A stretch of DNA of 64,000 bases from Thalassobacillus sp043497085. Lineage in GTDB: Bacteria; Bacillota; Bacilli; Bacillales; Halobacillaceae. Shown here piece by piece: positions 50,768 through 59,446 of the stretch (position 1 is its first letter; each line of letters opens with the position of its first letter). Both the position numbers and the translations under genes were made by a program. The DNA lies in NCBI GenBank assembly GCA_043497085.1, contig JBIEKI010000009.1; one strand, written 5' to 3'. Under the pieces are notes generated by a model that saw only the letters and a list, made by a program, of their open reading frames with translations, was not told where the DNA came from and made no database searches.

Positions 50768-53422
50768 ATGAGTCATAAACAAACAGAAACAACATCAACT
50801 TGCTGCTCAAGTCAGACAGAGTCGGAGGACAATGAAACTAAAGATTCAAGTTCTTGCTGCTCTGAGGAGGGAAACACAGATGCCTTAGCCACTTCTATTT
50901 GTTGTGAAAGTGAGCCAAATGAGAAAGAAGCTTCTGCTACTTCTGCATGCTGTAGTAGTGAAGTGAACGAGGAAGAAGCTTCCACCACCTCTTCATGCTG
51001 TGGAAATGATCCAGACGCAAAAGAAGAACATACAGGAACCAATTCATCCTGCTGTAGTGCGGGAGGAAGTACGTACGAACAAGCAGGTGAAGGAAGTAGT
51101 CAGCCAGCAGGGCAACAAAACATGGAGTTCAGAGTAAATGGAATGGATTGCCCTTCCTGTGCCGCAACCATTGAGAAAGGGCTGCAAAAAATCAAAGGAA
51201 TCCAATCGATTCGAGTCAATTACGGTACCGGAAAAATGTCTGTTAGTGCCGATGATCTCTCGGTATACGATCAAGTTCCTAAACAGGTCCGTAAATTAGG
51301 CTTTGAAGCTGCACCTTTGGGCAAAGACAAAAGCATGCAAACGTATAAAATTGAAGGAATGGATTGTGGCTCTTGTGCGATGACGATTGAAAAGCATTTA
51401 AGCAAAAATCCAAATGTTAAAGAGGTCAAGGTGAATTTTTCTACAGGAAAAATGCAAATCGATCATAGCACGAACCAAAAAGACATTATAAAAGAGGTTC
51501 AAAGAGCTGGTTTTGATGCTTCCTTAGACTCGATCCGTAACCAGAAGAAATCAGCCACGGATAACAAGAAAAAAGGGGCCTCGACCACCACCATATCCGG
51601 GATATTCCTGGCACTTGGTTTTATCGGTTCTTTTACTGACGTTACCCCATGGTTAATCACGGCTTTATATGCGGCAGCAATCCTTATCGGAGGCTTTAAG
51701 CCAGCGAGAAGTGCCTTTTATGCAATAAAAAGTGGTTCCTTAGACATGAATGTGCTCATGGCCTCTGCAGCCCTTGGAGCAGCCCTCATCGGAGAGTGGT
51801 TTGAAGGGGCGACGGTCGTATGGCTTTTTGCCTTAGGAAACACCTTACAAAACAGGTCGATAGAGCGTACAAGAGAATCGATCAGAAGTCTAATCAACCT
51901 GGCTCCATCAGAGGCTACTGTTAAATCAGGGACTCGACTCATTCGAAAACCAGTCGAAGAGGTGGAAGTCAATGATGTGATCGTCATCAAACCCGGGGAG
52001 AAAATTCCTTTGGATGGAGAAATTTTGTCAGGTACATCCAGTATAAATCAAGCGCCGATCACGGGAGAATCCTTGCCTGTTGATAAACAGCAGGGTGATA
52101 CGGTTTATGCAGGCACGGTCAATGAAAGTGGCTCTTTAGAAGTTAAGGTAACAAAGTTAGCTGAAGATACAACGATTGCAAAAATCATTCATCTGGTAGA
52201 AGAGGCTCAGGAGAAAAAAGCTCCAACCCAGGCATTTGTGGATCGGTTTGCAAATGTATACACGCCTATTGTATTTACTCTTGCCCTTCTTGTAATGGTA
52301 GTACCGCCATTATTTGGGTTCGGATCCTGGGGAGAGTGGCTCTATAAAGGCCTTGCATTACTGGTGGTAGCCTGTCCTTGTGCACTGGTTATATCTACAC
52401 CAGTCGCGATTGTATCTGCGATTGGCAATGCAGCTAAGAATGGAGTGCTCATCAAAGGTGGGACCTTTTTAGAAAAGGCAGGAGCCATTCAAGCGATTGC
52501 TTTTGATAAGACGGGAACCCTTACAGAAGGGAAACCGAAAGTTGCCGAAGTGCTTGCCCTTCAGAACAACAGGGAAGAACTGATCAGTATTACACGGACG
52601 ATTGAAGAACATTCCACTCACCCAATTGCTCAGGCAATTACCACTTTTGCAGAAGAACGAGGCATTCCCGTTAAGGAAGGGGAAGCTTTTAAAGCCATTG
52701 CTGGTAAAGGGGCGCAGGCTACGATAAACGGTGTGGAATATTTTGCTGGTAATCCTAAGCTGTTTAAAGACATGGAGGTTCCTCTTAAGGAAATCGAAGA
52801 GCGGATTGATTCCTTACAAGGAAATGGAAATACACTTGTAGTAGTAGGTACTCGCACGGAGGTGCTGGGTCTCCTGGCTGTTGCGGATACCATCCGTGAT
52901 ATTACGGTTCAATCCATTCAAAAGCTCAAACAAGTCGGGATGAAAGAAATGGTGATGCTGACGGGGGATAATGAAGGCACAGCAAAGAAAATCGCAACCG
53001 ACACAGGTGTCGATCGCTACTTCGCTGAGCTGCTGCCTGAAGACAAAGTGACTGCTGTAAAGAAATTGCAGAATGAAGGTAAGCGTGTTGCTATGGTGGG
53101 GGATGGAATAAATGATGCTCCAGCCCTTGCAACAGCTGATCTAGGCATTGCCATGGGTGGTGCCGGAACAGACACAGCTATGGAGACCGCCGACATTGTA
53201 CTGATGGCTGATAATTTGGAAAAACTTCCACACACCATCCGTTTAAGCCGGAAAGCTCTGGATATTATTAAGCAGAACATTTGGTTCTCTTTAATCACCA
53301 AATTAGCCGCTCTGGCTTTGATTTTCCCAGGACTTCTTACTTTATGGATGGCGGTTCTAGCTGATACTGGTGCTGCGTTGATTGTTATACTAAACAGTAT
53401 GAGGTTGTTAAAGCAAAAATAG
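50768..53422 (+). CDS. cadA: CadA-like Zn/Cd/Pb-exporting P1B-ATPase with Cys-Cys repeat tail
   Basis: 884 residues; usual CadA proteins have about 710-730. Residues 1-115 hold six CC pairs (TCC, SCC, ICC, ACC, SCC, SCC) in acidic Ser/Thr/Glu linkers. Two HMA domains follow with GMDCPSCAATIEKGL and GMDCGSCAMTIEKHL. The ATPase core has TGES, the membrane CPC in VACPCALVISTP, DKTGTLTEGKP, the HP site EEHSTHPIAQAI and GDGINDAPALA; KLAALAL and LADTGAALIV in the last helices are P1B-2 markers for Zn, Cd and Pb. GGGGG ribosome binding site; operon with cadC. Confidence 0.93.
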   Translation: MSHKQTETTSTCCSSQTESEDNETKDSSSCCSEEGNTDALATSICCESEPNEKEASATSACCSSEVNEEEASTTSSCCGNDPDAKEEHTGTNSSCCSAGGSTYEQAGEGSSQPAGQQNMEFRVNGMDCPSCAATIEKGLQKIKGIQSIRVNYGTGKMSVSADDLSVYDQVPKQVRKLGFEAAPLGKDKSMQTYKIEGMDCGSCAMTIEKHLSKNPNVKEVKVNFSTGKMQIDHSTNQKDIIKEVQRAGFDASLDSIRNQKKSATDNKKKGASTTTISGIFLALGFIGSFTDVTPWLITALYAAAILIGGFKPARSAFYAIKSGSLDMNVLMASAALGAALIGEWFEGATVVWLFALGNTLQNRSIERTRESIRSLINLAPSEATVKSGTRLIRKPVEEVEVNDVIVIKPGEKIPLDGEILSGTSSINQAPITGESLPVDKQQGDTVYAGTVNESGSLEVKVTKLAEDTTIAKIIHLVEEAQEKKAPTQAFVDRFANVYTPIVFTLALLVMVVPPLFGFGSWGEWLYKGLALLVVACPCALVISTPVAIVSAIGNAAKNGVLIKGGTFLEKAGAIQAIAFDKTGTLTEGKPKVAEVLALQNNREELISITRTIEEHSTHPIAQAITTFAEERGIPVKEGEAFKAIAGKGAQATINGVEYFAGNPKLFKDMEVPLKEIEERIDSLQGNGNTLVVVGTRTEVLGLLAVADTIRDITVQSIQKLKQVGMKEMVMLTGDNEGTAKKIATDTGVDRYFAELLPEDKVTAVKKLQNEGKRVAMVGDGINDAPALATADLGIAMGGAGTDTAMETADIVLMADNLEKLPHTIRLSRKALDIIKQNIWFSLITKLAALALIFPGLLTLWMAVLADTGAALIVILNSMRLLKQK

Positions 53423-53479
53423 GGAGGAGTTTTTCCTCTCTATTTTTTCTATAACTTAAAGAAAGAAAGGAGATTGTTT

Positions 53480-54118
53480 ATGGAGATTAAAATTAGAAAT
53501 GAAGAGCCACAAGATTATAGAGTAGTTGAAGAAATTGCCAGAGAAGCATTTTGGAATTTATATTTTCCTGGATGTCATGAGCATTATGTTATACATAAAA
53601 TGCGGGAACATGAAGATTTTATCCAGGAGCTTTCATTTGTGATTGAAGTGGAAGGTAGGGTCGTAGGTGGTATCTTCTATACGAATTCAAAAATAGTATC
53701 CGAAGATAATAAAGAATATAAAACAATTAGTTTTGGGCCGGTTTTTATATCTCCTGAATTTCATAGGAAAGGATTGGGAAGGAAATTAATAACTCATTCC
53801 ATTGAAGTGGCAAAAGAAATGGGCTACCGTGCTATCCTGGCATTAGGGTATCCATACCATTATGAACCATATGGGTTTCTAGGAGGAAAAACATACAACA
53901 TATCCATGCCTGATAAAAAGTTCTATAAAGGGTTGTTGGTATTACCACTTTACGAAGGTGCGCTGAATGACATTTCCGGCTATGTGATTTTTTCAGATGT
54001 ATTGGAAGTCGATGATGATGAAGTTAATGAATTTGATCGATCATTTCCTCCAAAAGAAAAGAAGTTTCAAGAGAGCCAAATTGAATTTGAAAAAGCAGCA
54101 TCTATGCTTGATGAATAA
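53480..54118 (+). CDS. GNAT family N-acetyltransferase
   Basis: About 212 residues. IKIRNEEPQDYRVVEEIAREAFW and the late EFHRKGLGRKLITHSIEVAKEMGYRAILALGYPYHYEPYGF are those of the GNAT subgroup that includes YjbC/predicted acetyltransferase 'YhbS-like' enzymes: R-K-G-L-G-R-K is the acetyl-CoA loop. The C-terminal ~60 residues are acidic. Substrate unknown. AAAGGAG before the ATG at 53480; the TTG at 53474 is also in frame. Ends next to the Hol-Tox-like gene on the other strand. Confidence 0.8.
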   Translation: MEIKIRNEEPQDYRVVEEIAREAFWNLYFPGCHEHYVIHKMREHEDFIQELSFVIEVEGRVVGGIFYTNSKIVSEDNKEYKTISFGPVFISPEFHRKGLGRKLITHSIEVAKEMGYRAILALGYPYHYEPYGFLGGKTYNISMPDKKFYKGLLVLPLYEGALNDISGYVIFSDVLEVDDDEVNEFDRSFPPKEKKFQESQIEFEKAASMLDE

Positions 54119-54164
54119 TAATAGGAGACTAATGAGTTTAATAAAGAAAAATATACTACAGAAG

Positions 54165-54208
54165 GAAATAATTCACCTGAGTCCCTAGCTCAAGGGTGGA
54201 TTATTTTT
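54165..54208. terminator. Bidirectional terminator, copy 1 of a duplicated hairpin
   Basis: AATAATTCACCTGAG / CTCAAGGGTGGATTATT stem with CCCTAG loop region, T tract on both sides. It serves the acetyltransferase gene (+) and the Hol-Tox-like gene (-). A near-identical hairpin lies at 55399-55447. Confidence 0.8.
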
Positions 54209-54282
54209 TGGTTGAACGACAGTATGCCAATGATTAGCGTTGCAAATGCAACTGCAAACATCAATGCTTCGTATACTGTCAT
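54190..54282 (-). CDS. Hol-Tox-like small hydrophobic peptide, 30 aa
   Basis: Too short for ordinary gene finding. Minus strand: a perfect AAAGGAGGTGG 6 bases before an ATG, then MTVYEALMFAVAFATLIIG continuing ILSFNQKIIHP and stop at 54190-54192. The pattern M-(T/S)-V-(Y/F)-E-x-L followed by one membrane helix ending in a short basic tail is that of the 'putative holin-like toxin' (Hol_Tox) family in Bacillaceae, some of which are type I toxins controlled by an antisense RNA. Its 3' end lies inside the duplicated terminator. An antisense antitoxin was not identified. Confidence 0.75.
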   Translation of the reverse strand: MTVYEALMFAVAFATLIIGILSFNQKIIHP

Positions 54283-54327
54283 CAGCACCACCTCCTTTAT
54301 GTTGAGGATGAATGCCGACAACCCAAA

Positions 54328-54354
54328 AGAACCACAAAATAGTGGTTCTTTAAT
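54328..54354 (-). terminator. Terminator of the 60-aa gene
   Basis: AAAGAACCAC / GTGGTTCTTT stem with an AAAATA loop overlaps the stop of the gene at 54350. Confidence 0.7.
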
Positions 54355-54535
54355 CTCTCATGGATCCCGCTTCACGGGATGTCATGGCTCCTATCCCTTT
54401 GCTTACATCCTGTTGAATTTCTTGTTTTACTTTGTTGGGGTCTGTCCCGGAATTTCCTGGCTCCATCATTGATTTAGAAGTCTTTTTTCTGCCTTGTCCT
54501 ACATCAGTTCCTGTCGTGGTCTGATTCCTTTCCAT
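54350..54535 (-). CDS. Hypothetical hydrophilic protein, 61 aa
   Basis: Very polar, low in hydrophobic residues, with MERNQTTTGTDVGQGRKKTS at the start and DPNKVKQEIQQDVSKGIGAM later. Its Gln/Thr/Gly/Lys make-up is like small spore proteins but no SASP signature is present. GGAGGTGA stands 9 bases before the ATG at 54535 (TTG 54541 also open). The good ribosome binding site and terminator argue for a real gene. Function unknown. Confidence 0.6.
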   Translation of the reverse strand: MERNQTTTGTDVGQGRKKTSKSMMEPGNSGTDPNKVKQEIQQDVSKGIGAMTSREAGSMRD

Positions 54536-54717
54536 TACCAATCACCTCCATATCAATAGGTTTAGCAATCATTCAAATAATAACCAGATGATCATTCCTA
54601 ATTTGAAAAGAAGGAATTTACTACCATTTTGTTTAAATACAAATATGGTGCAAATGTAAAACTACTTAAACAGTGAGTAATGAATCTTTAGTTATGTAGG
54701 TGAAAGGAGAGGTAAGG

Positions 54718-55119
54718 ATGGAACAAACAATGTTAGATGAGTTCAAGGAGTTTTTAGAAGAATACAAAACATCTTGGAATAGTTTAAATACAGAGAAGAT
54801 GCTAGCACATCATTCAAAGGATTTGAAAGTCAGGTGGGCTGATCGTGAAACAATTGTTTCTGATTGGGGCTTTGATGAGGCTGAACAAGGCTGGGTTCAG
54901 GCATATAACCAATATCAAGGAAGAAACCCTAAATGGTTATTTGATGACGTTCTAATAGAAATCAATAAGCAAAAAGAAGGCGTAGCTATATTTTGGGTTA
55001 GTTTTGAAGTTGATGGAGAAATGACAAAGGTAAAGTTACTATTTATAGAGACTTTCCGTAAAGAAAATAATGAATGGAAGAAAATTAGGGAGTATGTTGA
55101 AAATAGCTTTACTAAATAG
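54718..55119 (+). CDS. NTF2/SnoaL-like protein, 133 aa
   Basis: LDEFKEFLEEYKTSWNSLNTEKMLAHHSKDLKVRWADRE and the end LLFIETFRKENNEWKKIREYVENSF form the alpha-plus-beta cone typical of NTF2/SnoaL-like proteins, which act as small enzymes or ligand pockets. Close to such genes there is a SnoaL-tailed sigma factor (55547), but no direct link can be shown. AAAGGAGAGG before the ATG at 54718. AT-rich. Confidence 0.6.
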   Translation: MEQTMLDEFKEFLEEYKTSWNSLNTEKMLAHHSKDLKVRWADRETIVSDWGFDEAEQGWVQAYNQYQGRNPKWLFDDVLIEINKQKEGVAIFWVSFEVDGEMTKVKLLFIETFRKENNEWKKIREYVENSFTK

Positions 55120-55546
55120 TACAGAACGAGAGGGTAACCTGAAACGCTTTGTTAGTTAATAATATTAGCAGTAGTAGATTTCATTTGGTTGGATGTCGAT
55201 CGTAAACGTTGGGGTTGGATGAAAAATTGGACAAGATTTCAGAAAAGGTTTATTCTTTTCTAGCTTTGCGGTTGTATCAGTTTTAATATACGTGGGGCTA
55301 AGTCTGGAATATTTATAAGTTTTTCAAAGAGTACTCGTCCTTTTACATAAGCATAGGTTTATCAAATGAGGAATTTCATTTAGAGGATTTATCTATCCAA
55401 AAGGAAATAATCCACCTGAGTCCTTAGCTCAAGGGTGGATTATTTTTTTATAACATGGATAATCCAGCCAAAAACTTTTTTAGCAAACGTATAATTTCTT
55501 CGAGCGAGATCGTTATACACAATGAGAGAAATAAAAGGAGGTACTT
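55120..55546. other. Gene-free stretch with duplicated terminator
   Basis: Only the hairpin at 55399-55447 stands out. No supported frame on either strand. Upstream of the hairpin on the minus strand the sequence does not encode a Hol-Tox peptide. Confidence 0.45.
55399..55447. repeat. Duplicated terminator hairpin, copy 2
   Basis: AAATAATCCACCTGAG, TCCTTAGCT, CAAGGGTGGATTATTTTTTT: differs from 54165-54208 at only a few bases and is a more perfect stem. No gene ends here, so it looks like a duplicated or stranded terminator. Confidence 0.75.
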
Positions 55547-56497
55547 ATGGAAGAATTAAAAGAAAATCAAATGTTATCATTTGCTGAGAAAAACCGTGAG
55601 TTAAAGGACGAATTTAATCAAATCATTAATGAATTTAGAGAAGGATTATGGAGTTATTGTCGTTATTTAACAGGTTCCCCTTGGGATGGCGAGGATCTCT
55701 TTCAGGAAACGATGGTTAAAGCATTCGGAGGTATGTATCAGCGCTGGCACCCAACAAACCCGAAAGCTTATCTTTATCGAATAGCTACGACTACTTGGAT
55801 CGATCTTTGTCGTAAACAAAAGCGGATTGTGGGAATGCTTGAAGAAGAGGATGTACCGGTAGAATATAATTCCGAAAGCTTTGATGTAGAAGAAGCTTTG
55901 GAGTATCTATTAGAATTATTTAGTCCTAGGCAAACAGCTGTATTTCTTCTTAAAGAAGTATTTGCTTTTACAGCAAAGGAAGTGGCAGGCATGGTTTATA
56001 CAACACCTGGGGCTGTCTATGCAACCGTAAGAAGAATGCACAATCAAATAGCTGACAACCCCATAAGTGAAAAAACTAGTAATGTTGCTTCCATAGATAA
56101 AACAGCTAATTCCACAGTAATACAGTCTTATTTAAAAGCATTAAATGAAGGGGATGTTGATAAAGTTTTATCCCTAATGAGTGACAGAGCATATAATGAA
56201 GCTTCGTTGGGCTTTCAAGAGTTTTCAAAAGAAGAAATGCGTTCTGGATCTATGCAGTTTGGCCTTCCTGGCTTTCGGGCAGAGTCTCATTTACTGTGGG
56301 GTAAAAATGTTATTGTTGTATTTTATGATGCAGAAAACGGCCCTGAAATTCACGACATACAGTATCAAGAGGTAGAGAACGACAAAATTGTATTTCATCG
56401 AAGTTTTTACTTTAGAAAGGAATTAATATTTGCTGCGGCACAAGAATTAGGTGTTCCGCCTCAAACAGATAAACCAGTCGTCGATTGGAGTTCGTAA
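55547..56497 (+). CDS. ECF RNA polymerase sigma factor, SigJ-like with SnoaL domain
   Basis: 316 residues. Sigma region 2: LWSYCRYLTGSPWDGEDLFQETMVKAF (DxxQE-like core) with RIATTTWIDLCRKQKR. Sigma region 4: LELFSPRQTAVFLLKEVFAFTAKEVAGMVYTTPGAVYATVRRM. From residue about 185 a SnoaL/NTF2-like domain (IQSYLKALNEGDVDKVLSLM, EIHDIQYQEVENDKIVFHRSF). This is the SigJ/ECF41-type layout, in which the C-terminal domain replaces an anti-sigma factor as the on/off switch. AAAGGAGG ribosome binding site. Downstream genes (DUF899, PhnB-like, AHSA1) are a common neighbourhood for such sigma factors. Confidence 0.85.
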   Translation: MEELKENQMLSFAEKNRELKDEFNQIINEFREGLWSYCRYLTGSPWDGEDLFQETMVKAFGGMYQRWHPTNPKAYLYRIATTTWIDLCRKQKRIVGMLEEEDVPVEYNSESFDVEEALEYLLELFSPRQTAVFLLKEVFAFTAKEVAGMVYTTPGAVYATVRRMHNQIADNPISEKTSNVASIDKTANSTVIQSYLKALNEGDVDKVLSLMSDRAYNEASLGFQEFSKEEMRSGSMQFGLPGFRAESHLLWGKNVIVVFYDAENGPEIHDIQYQEVENDKIVFHRSFYFRKELIFAAAQELGVPPQTDKPVVDWSS

Positions 56498-56620
56498 AAT
56501 CTTAGCTTTAAAATCTTTAAGTGCTACTCATGTAAATAAGGTGGCTGTTCCGGATAGTGTTTTTCATGCCGATAGAGTCTATTTAATAAGCATTTACCTC
56601 GGTTTTTAAGTCTTTAAGTT

Positions 56621-56659
56621 TAGAGGGCAAATCTGAAAAAAGATTTGCGCTCTTTTTTT
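56621..56659 (+). terminator. Terminator after the sigma factor gene
   Basis: AGAGGGCAAATCT / AGATTTGCGCTCT stem with a 6-base loop and T7. Confidence 0.85.
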
Positions 56660-56771
56660 GTGCAAAACAGGTCTATTAATAATGACTAAAGGAGGATATA
56701 TTTTAGCAATCGAGAAGAAATTAATAGTCATCGTATGTGATAAGCTTTTTAAAAAGAAAGGGAGAGATGCT

Positions 56772-57584
56772 ATGAAAAAAGCGGAAAATCATCTGCAACT
56801 ACCGAAGGCCGTGTCACGAGACGAATGGCTTGTGGCACGCAAGGAGCTGCTGGCCAAAGAGAAGGAATTCACGAAGGCGCGGGATGCGCTGAATGCTGAA
56901 CGTCGCCGACTCCCAATGGTAGAGATTGAAAAGGACTATATTTTCGAGGGGCAGCACGGTAAAACTCATCTGATTGATCTGTTTGAAGGGCGTCCTCAAC
57001 TTATCGTACATCATTTCATGTTCGATCCTGATTGGGAAGCAGGTTGTCCTGCGTGTTCGCTGGCTGCCGACAATATCGGCCATCTAGCCCACCTGCATGC
57101 ACGCAACACATCGCTGGCTCTGATCTCCCGTGCTCCATTCACGAAGCTTCAGCACTACAAAGAACGCATGGGCTGGGACATCCCATGGTACTCCTCCTAC
57201 GATAGCAATTTTAACTATGACTTTCACGCTACACTAGATGAATCTATCGCCCCCATTGAATACAACTACATGACCAAGGATGAACTTGTTGAGAAGGGTG
57301 TACCTGTTGATTCTGCACAATCAATGGAAGTGCCAGGCATTAGTACCTTTCTTCACGATGGTGAAAAAATTTATCACACGTATACCACTTACGCTCGTGG
57401 AACGGATTTACTACTTGGCACCTTCAACTATCTTGATTTAACAGCACTCGGAAGGCAGGAGGATTGGGAACAGCCACCGGGACGCAGTGATGGCAAAGGT
57501 AAGTCATGGCTCCGTCGTCATGATGAATACGATCACTCTATTGAAACGGATTCCTGTTGTCATTCAAGAAAGAGCGATTTGTAA
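56772..57584 (+). CDS. DUF899 family thioredoxin-like protein 1
   Basis: About 270 residues. ARKELLAKEKEFTKARDALNAERRRLPMVEI at the start and the core FEGRPQLIVHHFMFDPDWEAGCPACSLAADNI are DUF899; GCPACS is the CxxC redox pair of this thioredoxin-like fold, and MGWDIPWYSSYDSNFNYDF and late FNYLDLTALGRQED are conserved. The C-terminal CCHS adds two Cys. Likely a thiol or peroxide-related protein; role not proven. Codon use is ordinary for the window. AAGGGAGAG before the ATG at 56772, preferred to the ATG at 56658. Confidence 0.85.
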   Translation: MKKAENHLQLPKAVSRDEWLVARKELLAKEKEFTKARDALNAERRRLPMVEIEKDYIFEGQHGKTHLIDLFEGRPQLIVHHFMFDPDWEAGCPACSLAADNIGHLAHLHARNTSLALISRAPFTKLQHYKERMGWDIPWYSSYDSNFNYDFHATLDESIAPIEYNYMTKDELVEKGVPVDSAQSMEVPGISTFLHDGEKIYHTYTTYARGTDLLLGTFNYLDLTALGRQEDWEQPPGRSDGKGKSWLRRHDEYDHSIETDSCCHSRKSDL

Positions 57585-57692
57585 TCTAAGGCCTTTCTAT
57601 AAGAGATTCGTTAGTTAGAATTTATAGGTAGTATAAGAGGTTAAATGTCAAACTGCCGGTCAGTTTTAAGAAATAGAGGGAGGTAAAATTAC

Positions 57693-58427
57693 ATGAATCA
57701 AAATGACAACACTTCTGCCCGGCCTCCAGTGGTTGACCGGGGTACCTGGCAGGCCAAACTGGATGAATTGCGGATCCGGGAGAAGGTACATACTCGCGAA
57801 GGTGACGCAATTGCGGCAGCCCGTCGTCGGCTGCCGATGGTCGAGGTGGATTCGACCATCCCGCTGATCGGCCCGGATGGCCCGGTCACGCTGCTTGAGA
57901 CGTTTGAGGGCCGTCACCAGCTGATCGCCTACTTTCACATGTGGCACACCGGCAGACCCGCCGCGGAGCAGTGCGAGGGATGCACCTTCTCCACTACCCA
58001 CATCAATGAGCTGTCCTATCTGCACTCGCGGGACGTCACATACGCGACTTTCTGTGAGGGAACATATGAGGAGAGCTCGCGGTATCGCGACTTCATGGGC
58101 TGGACGGTTCCCTGGTACTCGGTGCCCCAGGACGCCGCGGACCAGTTGATCGTTGGCCCGCACTTCGGCATCCTGGTCAGTTATCTCCGGGACGGCGACA
58201 AAGTCTACGAGACATACTGGACCACAGGCCGCGGTAACGAACGGATGGCACCGTCGTACGGACTGCTTGACCTGACTGTATACGGCCGTCAGGAGTTCTG
58301 GGAGGATTCGCCCGAGGGCTGGCCGCAGCACTGGGGCTCCAAAGGTGGTCAGTTTCAGATGGACGGACGTCCGACCGCACAGTGGTCCCGACTGGCAGCA
58401 GGACGCTCTGACGATCTCGGGACCTAG
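57693..58427 (+). CDS. DUF899 family thioredoxin-like protein 2, G+C-rich
   Basis: 244 residues, same family: RRRLPMVEVDSTIPLIGPDG, FEGRHQLIAYFHMWHTG and CEGC (C-x-x-C), then MGWTVPWYSV and LLDLTVYGRQEFWEDSPEGW. The coding part is near 58-60% G+C where I counted lines, against about 40% next to it, with Arg CGG/CGT and Leu CTG codons as in actinomycetes, while its GGGAGG ribosome binding site and flanks are AT-rich. I infer recent transfer from a high-G+C donor beside an older native copy. Confidence 0.88.
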   Translation: MNQNDNTSARPPVVDRGTWQAKLDELRIREKVHTREGDAIAAARRRLPMVEVDSTIPLIGPDGPVTLLETFEGRHQLIAYFHMWHTGRPAAEQCEGCTFSTTHINELSYLHSRDVTYATFCEGTYEESSRYRDFMGWTVPWYSVPQDAADQLIVGPHFGILVSYLRDGDKVYETYWTTGRGNERMAPSYGLLDLTVYGRQEFWEDSPEGWPQHWGSKGGQFQMDGRPTAQWSRLAAGRSDDLGT

Positions 58428-58456
58428 GCTGCAAACTTTAAAACAGGAGGGTTATG

Positions 58457-59374
58457 ATGACAAAAACAAATCAAAATATCGTTCCACATTTGTGGTATGA
58501 CAAGGAGGCGAGTGAAGCAGCAGAGTTTTATACTTCCATATTTCCGCACTCAAAAATTTTAAGTAAAACAACTCTTCAAGAAACACCATCAGGCGACTCC
58601 CATTTAATTTCATTTGCGTTGTGGGGACAGAAATTCATGGCAATAAGCGCAGGGCCTTATTTCAACTTCAATCCGATGGTGTCTTTCATGGTAAATTTCG
58701 ACCCATCACGAGAAAAAGACGCGAGATCAAAGATTGATGACGTCTGGAACAAATTGTCCGAAGGCGGAAAAGTATTAATGCCAATGGATAAGTATCCGTT
58801 CAGTGAAAGGTATGGCTGGATTCAAGATAAGTATGGTTTGTCATGGCAGCTAATCCTAACCAACCCAGAGGGTGAAGAACGTCCTGCAATCGTGCGGTCG
58901 CTGATGTTTGCCGGTGATTCATGCGGCAAAGCAGAAGAAGCGCTCAATTATTATTTATCTGTATTTAAGAACGCTAAGCTGGGTAACATTGCCCGCTACC
59001 CTCAAGGCATGGAACCTGATAAAGAAGGGAGCCTCATGTTTTCTGATTTCATGCTTGAGAATCAGTGGTTTGCTGCAATGGACAGTGCGAGAAATCATGA
59101 TTTCAGTTTCAACGAGGCAATCTCATTCATGGTATATTGTGACACACAAGAAGAAATTGATTACTACTGGGAGAAGCTATCTGCGGTTCCTGAATCCGAG
59201 CAGTGCGGCTGGCTGAAAGATAAGTATGGCGTGTCCTGGCAGATTGTGCCGAGAGCAATGGAAGAAATGATGAGCAGTAATAGCACCCCTGAACAAATTT
59301 CGCGTGTTAGTCAGGCAACGCTTAAAATGAAGAAACTTGATCTTGCGGAGTTACAGAAAGCGCACCAGGGATAA
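58457..59374 (+). CDS. Tandem VOC/PhnB-like protein
   Basis: 305 residues, two PhnB-like modules (residues 1-145 and 146-285). Each module opens with the H-x-W-Y/F pattern (VPHLWYDKEASEAAEFYTSIFP; AEEALNYYLSVFKNAKLG) and contains a 'CGWLKDKYGVSWQIVP'-type loop (SERYGWIQDKYGLSWQLIL and SEQCGWLKDKYGVSWQIVP). Proteins of this '3-demethylubiquinone-9 3-methyltransferase-like' group have no settled activity. GGAGGG before ATG 58457. Part of the gene row following the sigma factor. Confidence 0.85.
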   Translation: MTKTNQNIVPHLWYDKEASEAAEFYTSIFPHSKILSKTTLQETPSGDSHLISFALWGQKFMAISAGPYFNFNPMVSFMVNFDPSREKDARSKIDDVWNKLSEGGKVLMPMDKYPFSERYGWIQDKYGLSWQLILTNPEGEERPAIVRSLMFAGDSCGKAEEALNYYLSVFKNAKLGNIARYPQGMEPDKEGSLMFSDFMLENQWFAAMDSARNHDFSFNEAISFMVYCDTQEEIDYYWEKLSAVPESEQCGWLKDKYGVSWQIVPRAMEEMMSSNSTPEQISRVSQATLKMKKLDLAELQKAHQG

Positions 59375-59446
59375 TAAAAAATACAGCCCGCTGCTTGGTT
59401 TATGGAAGCGGGAGTTACGAAGACTAAAATTATTGGGGGAGACACT

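Noticed and set aside
54212..54472. 86-codon plus-strand frame
   Set aside because: Overlaps the Hol-Tox-like gene, a terminator and the 61-residue gene, all on the other strand with good signals.
57666..58331. 221-codon minus-strand frame opposite the second DUF899 gene
   Set aside because: Long only because the region is G+C-rich and short of stop codons; the plus frame has family motifs and a ribosome binding site.
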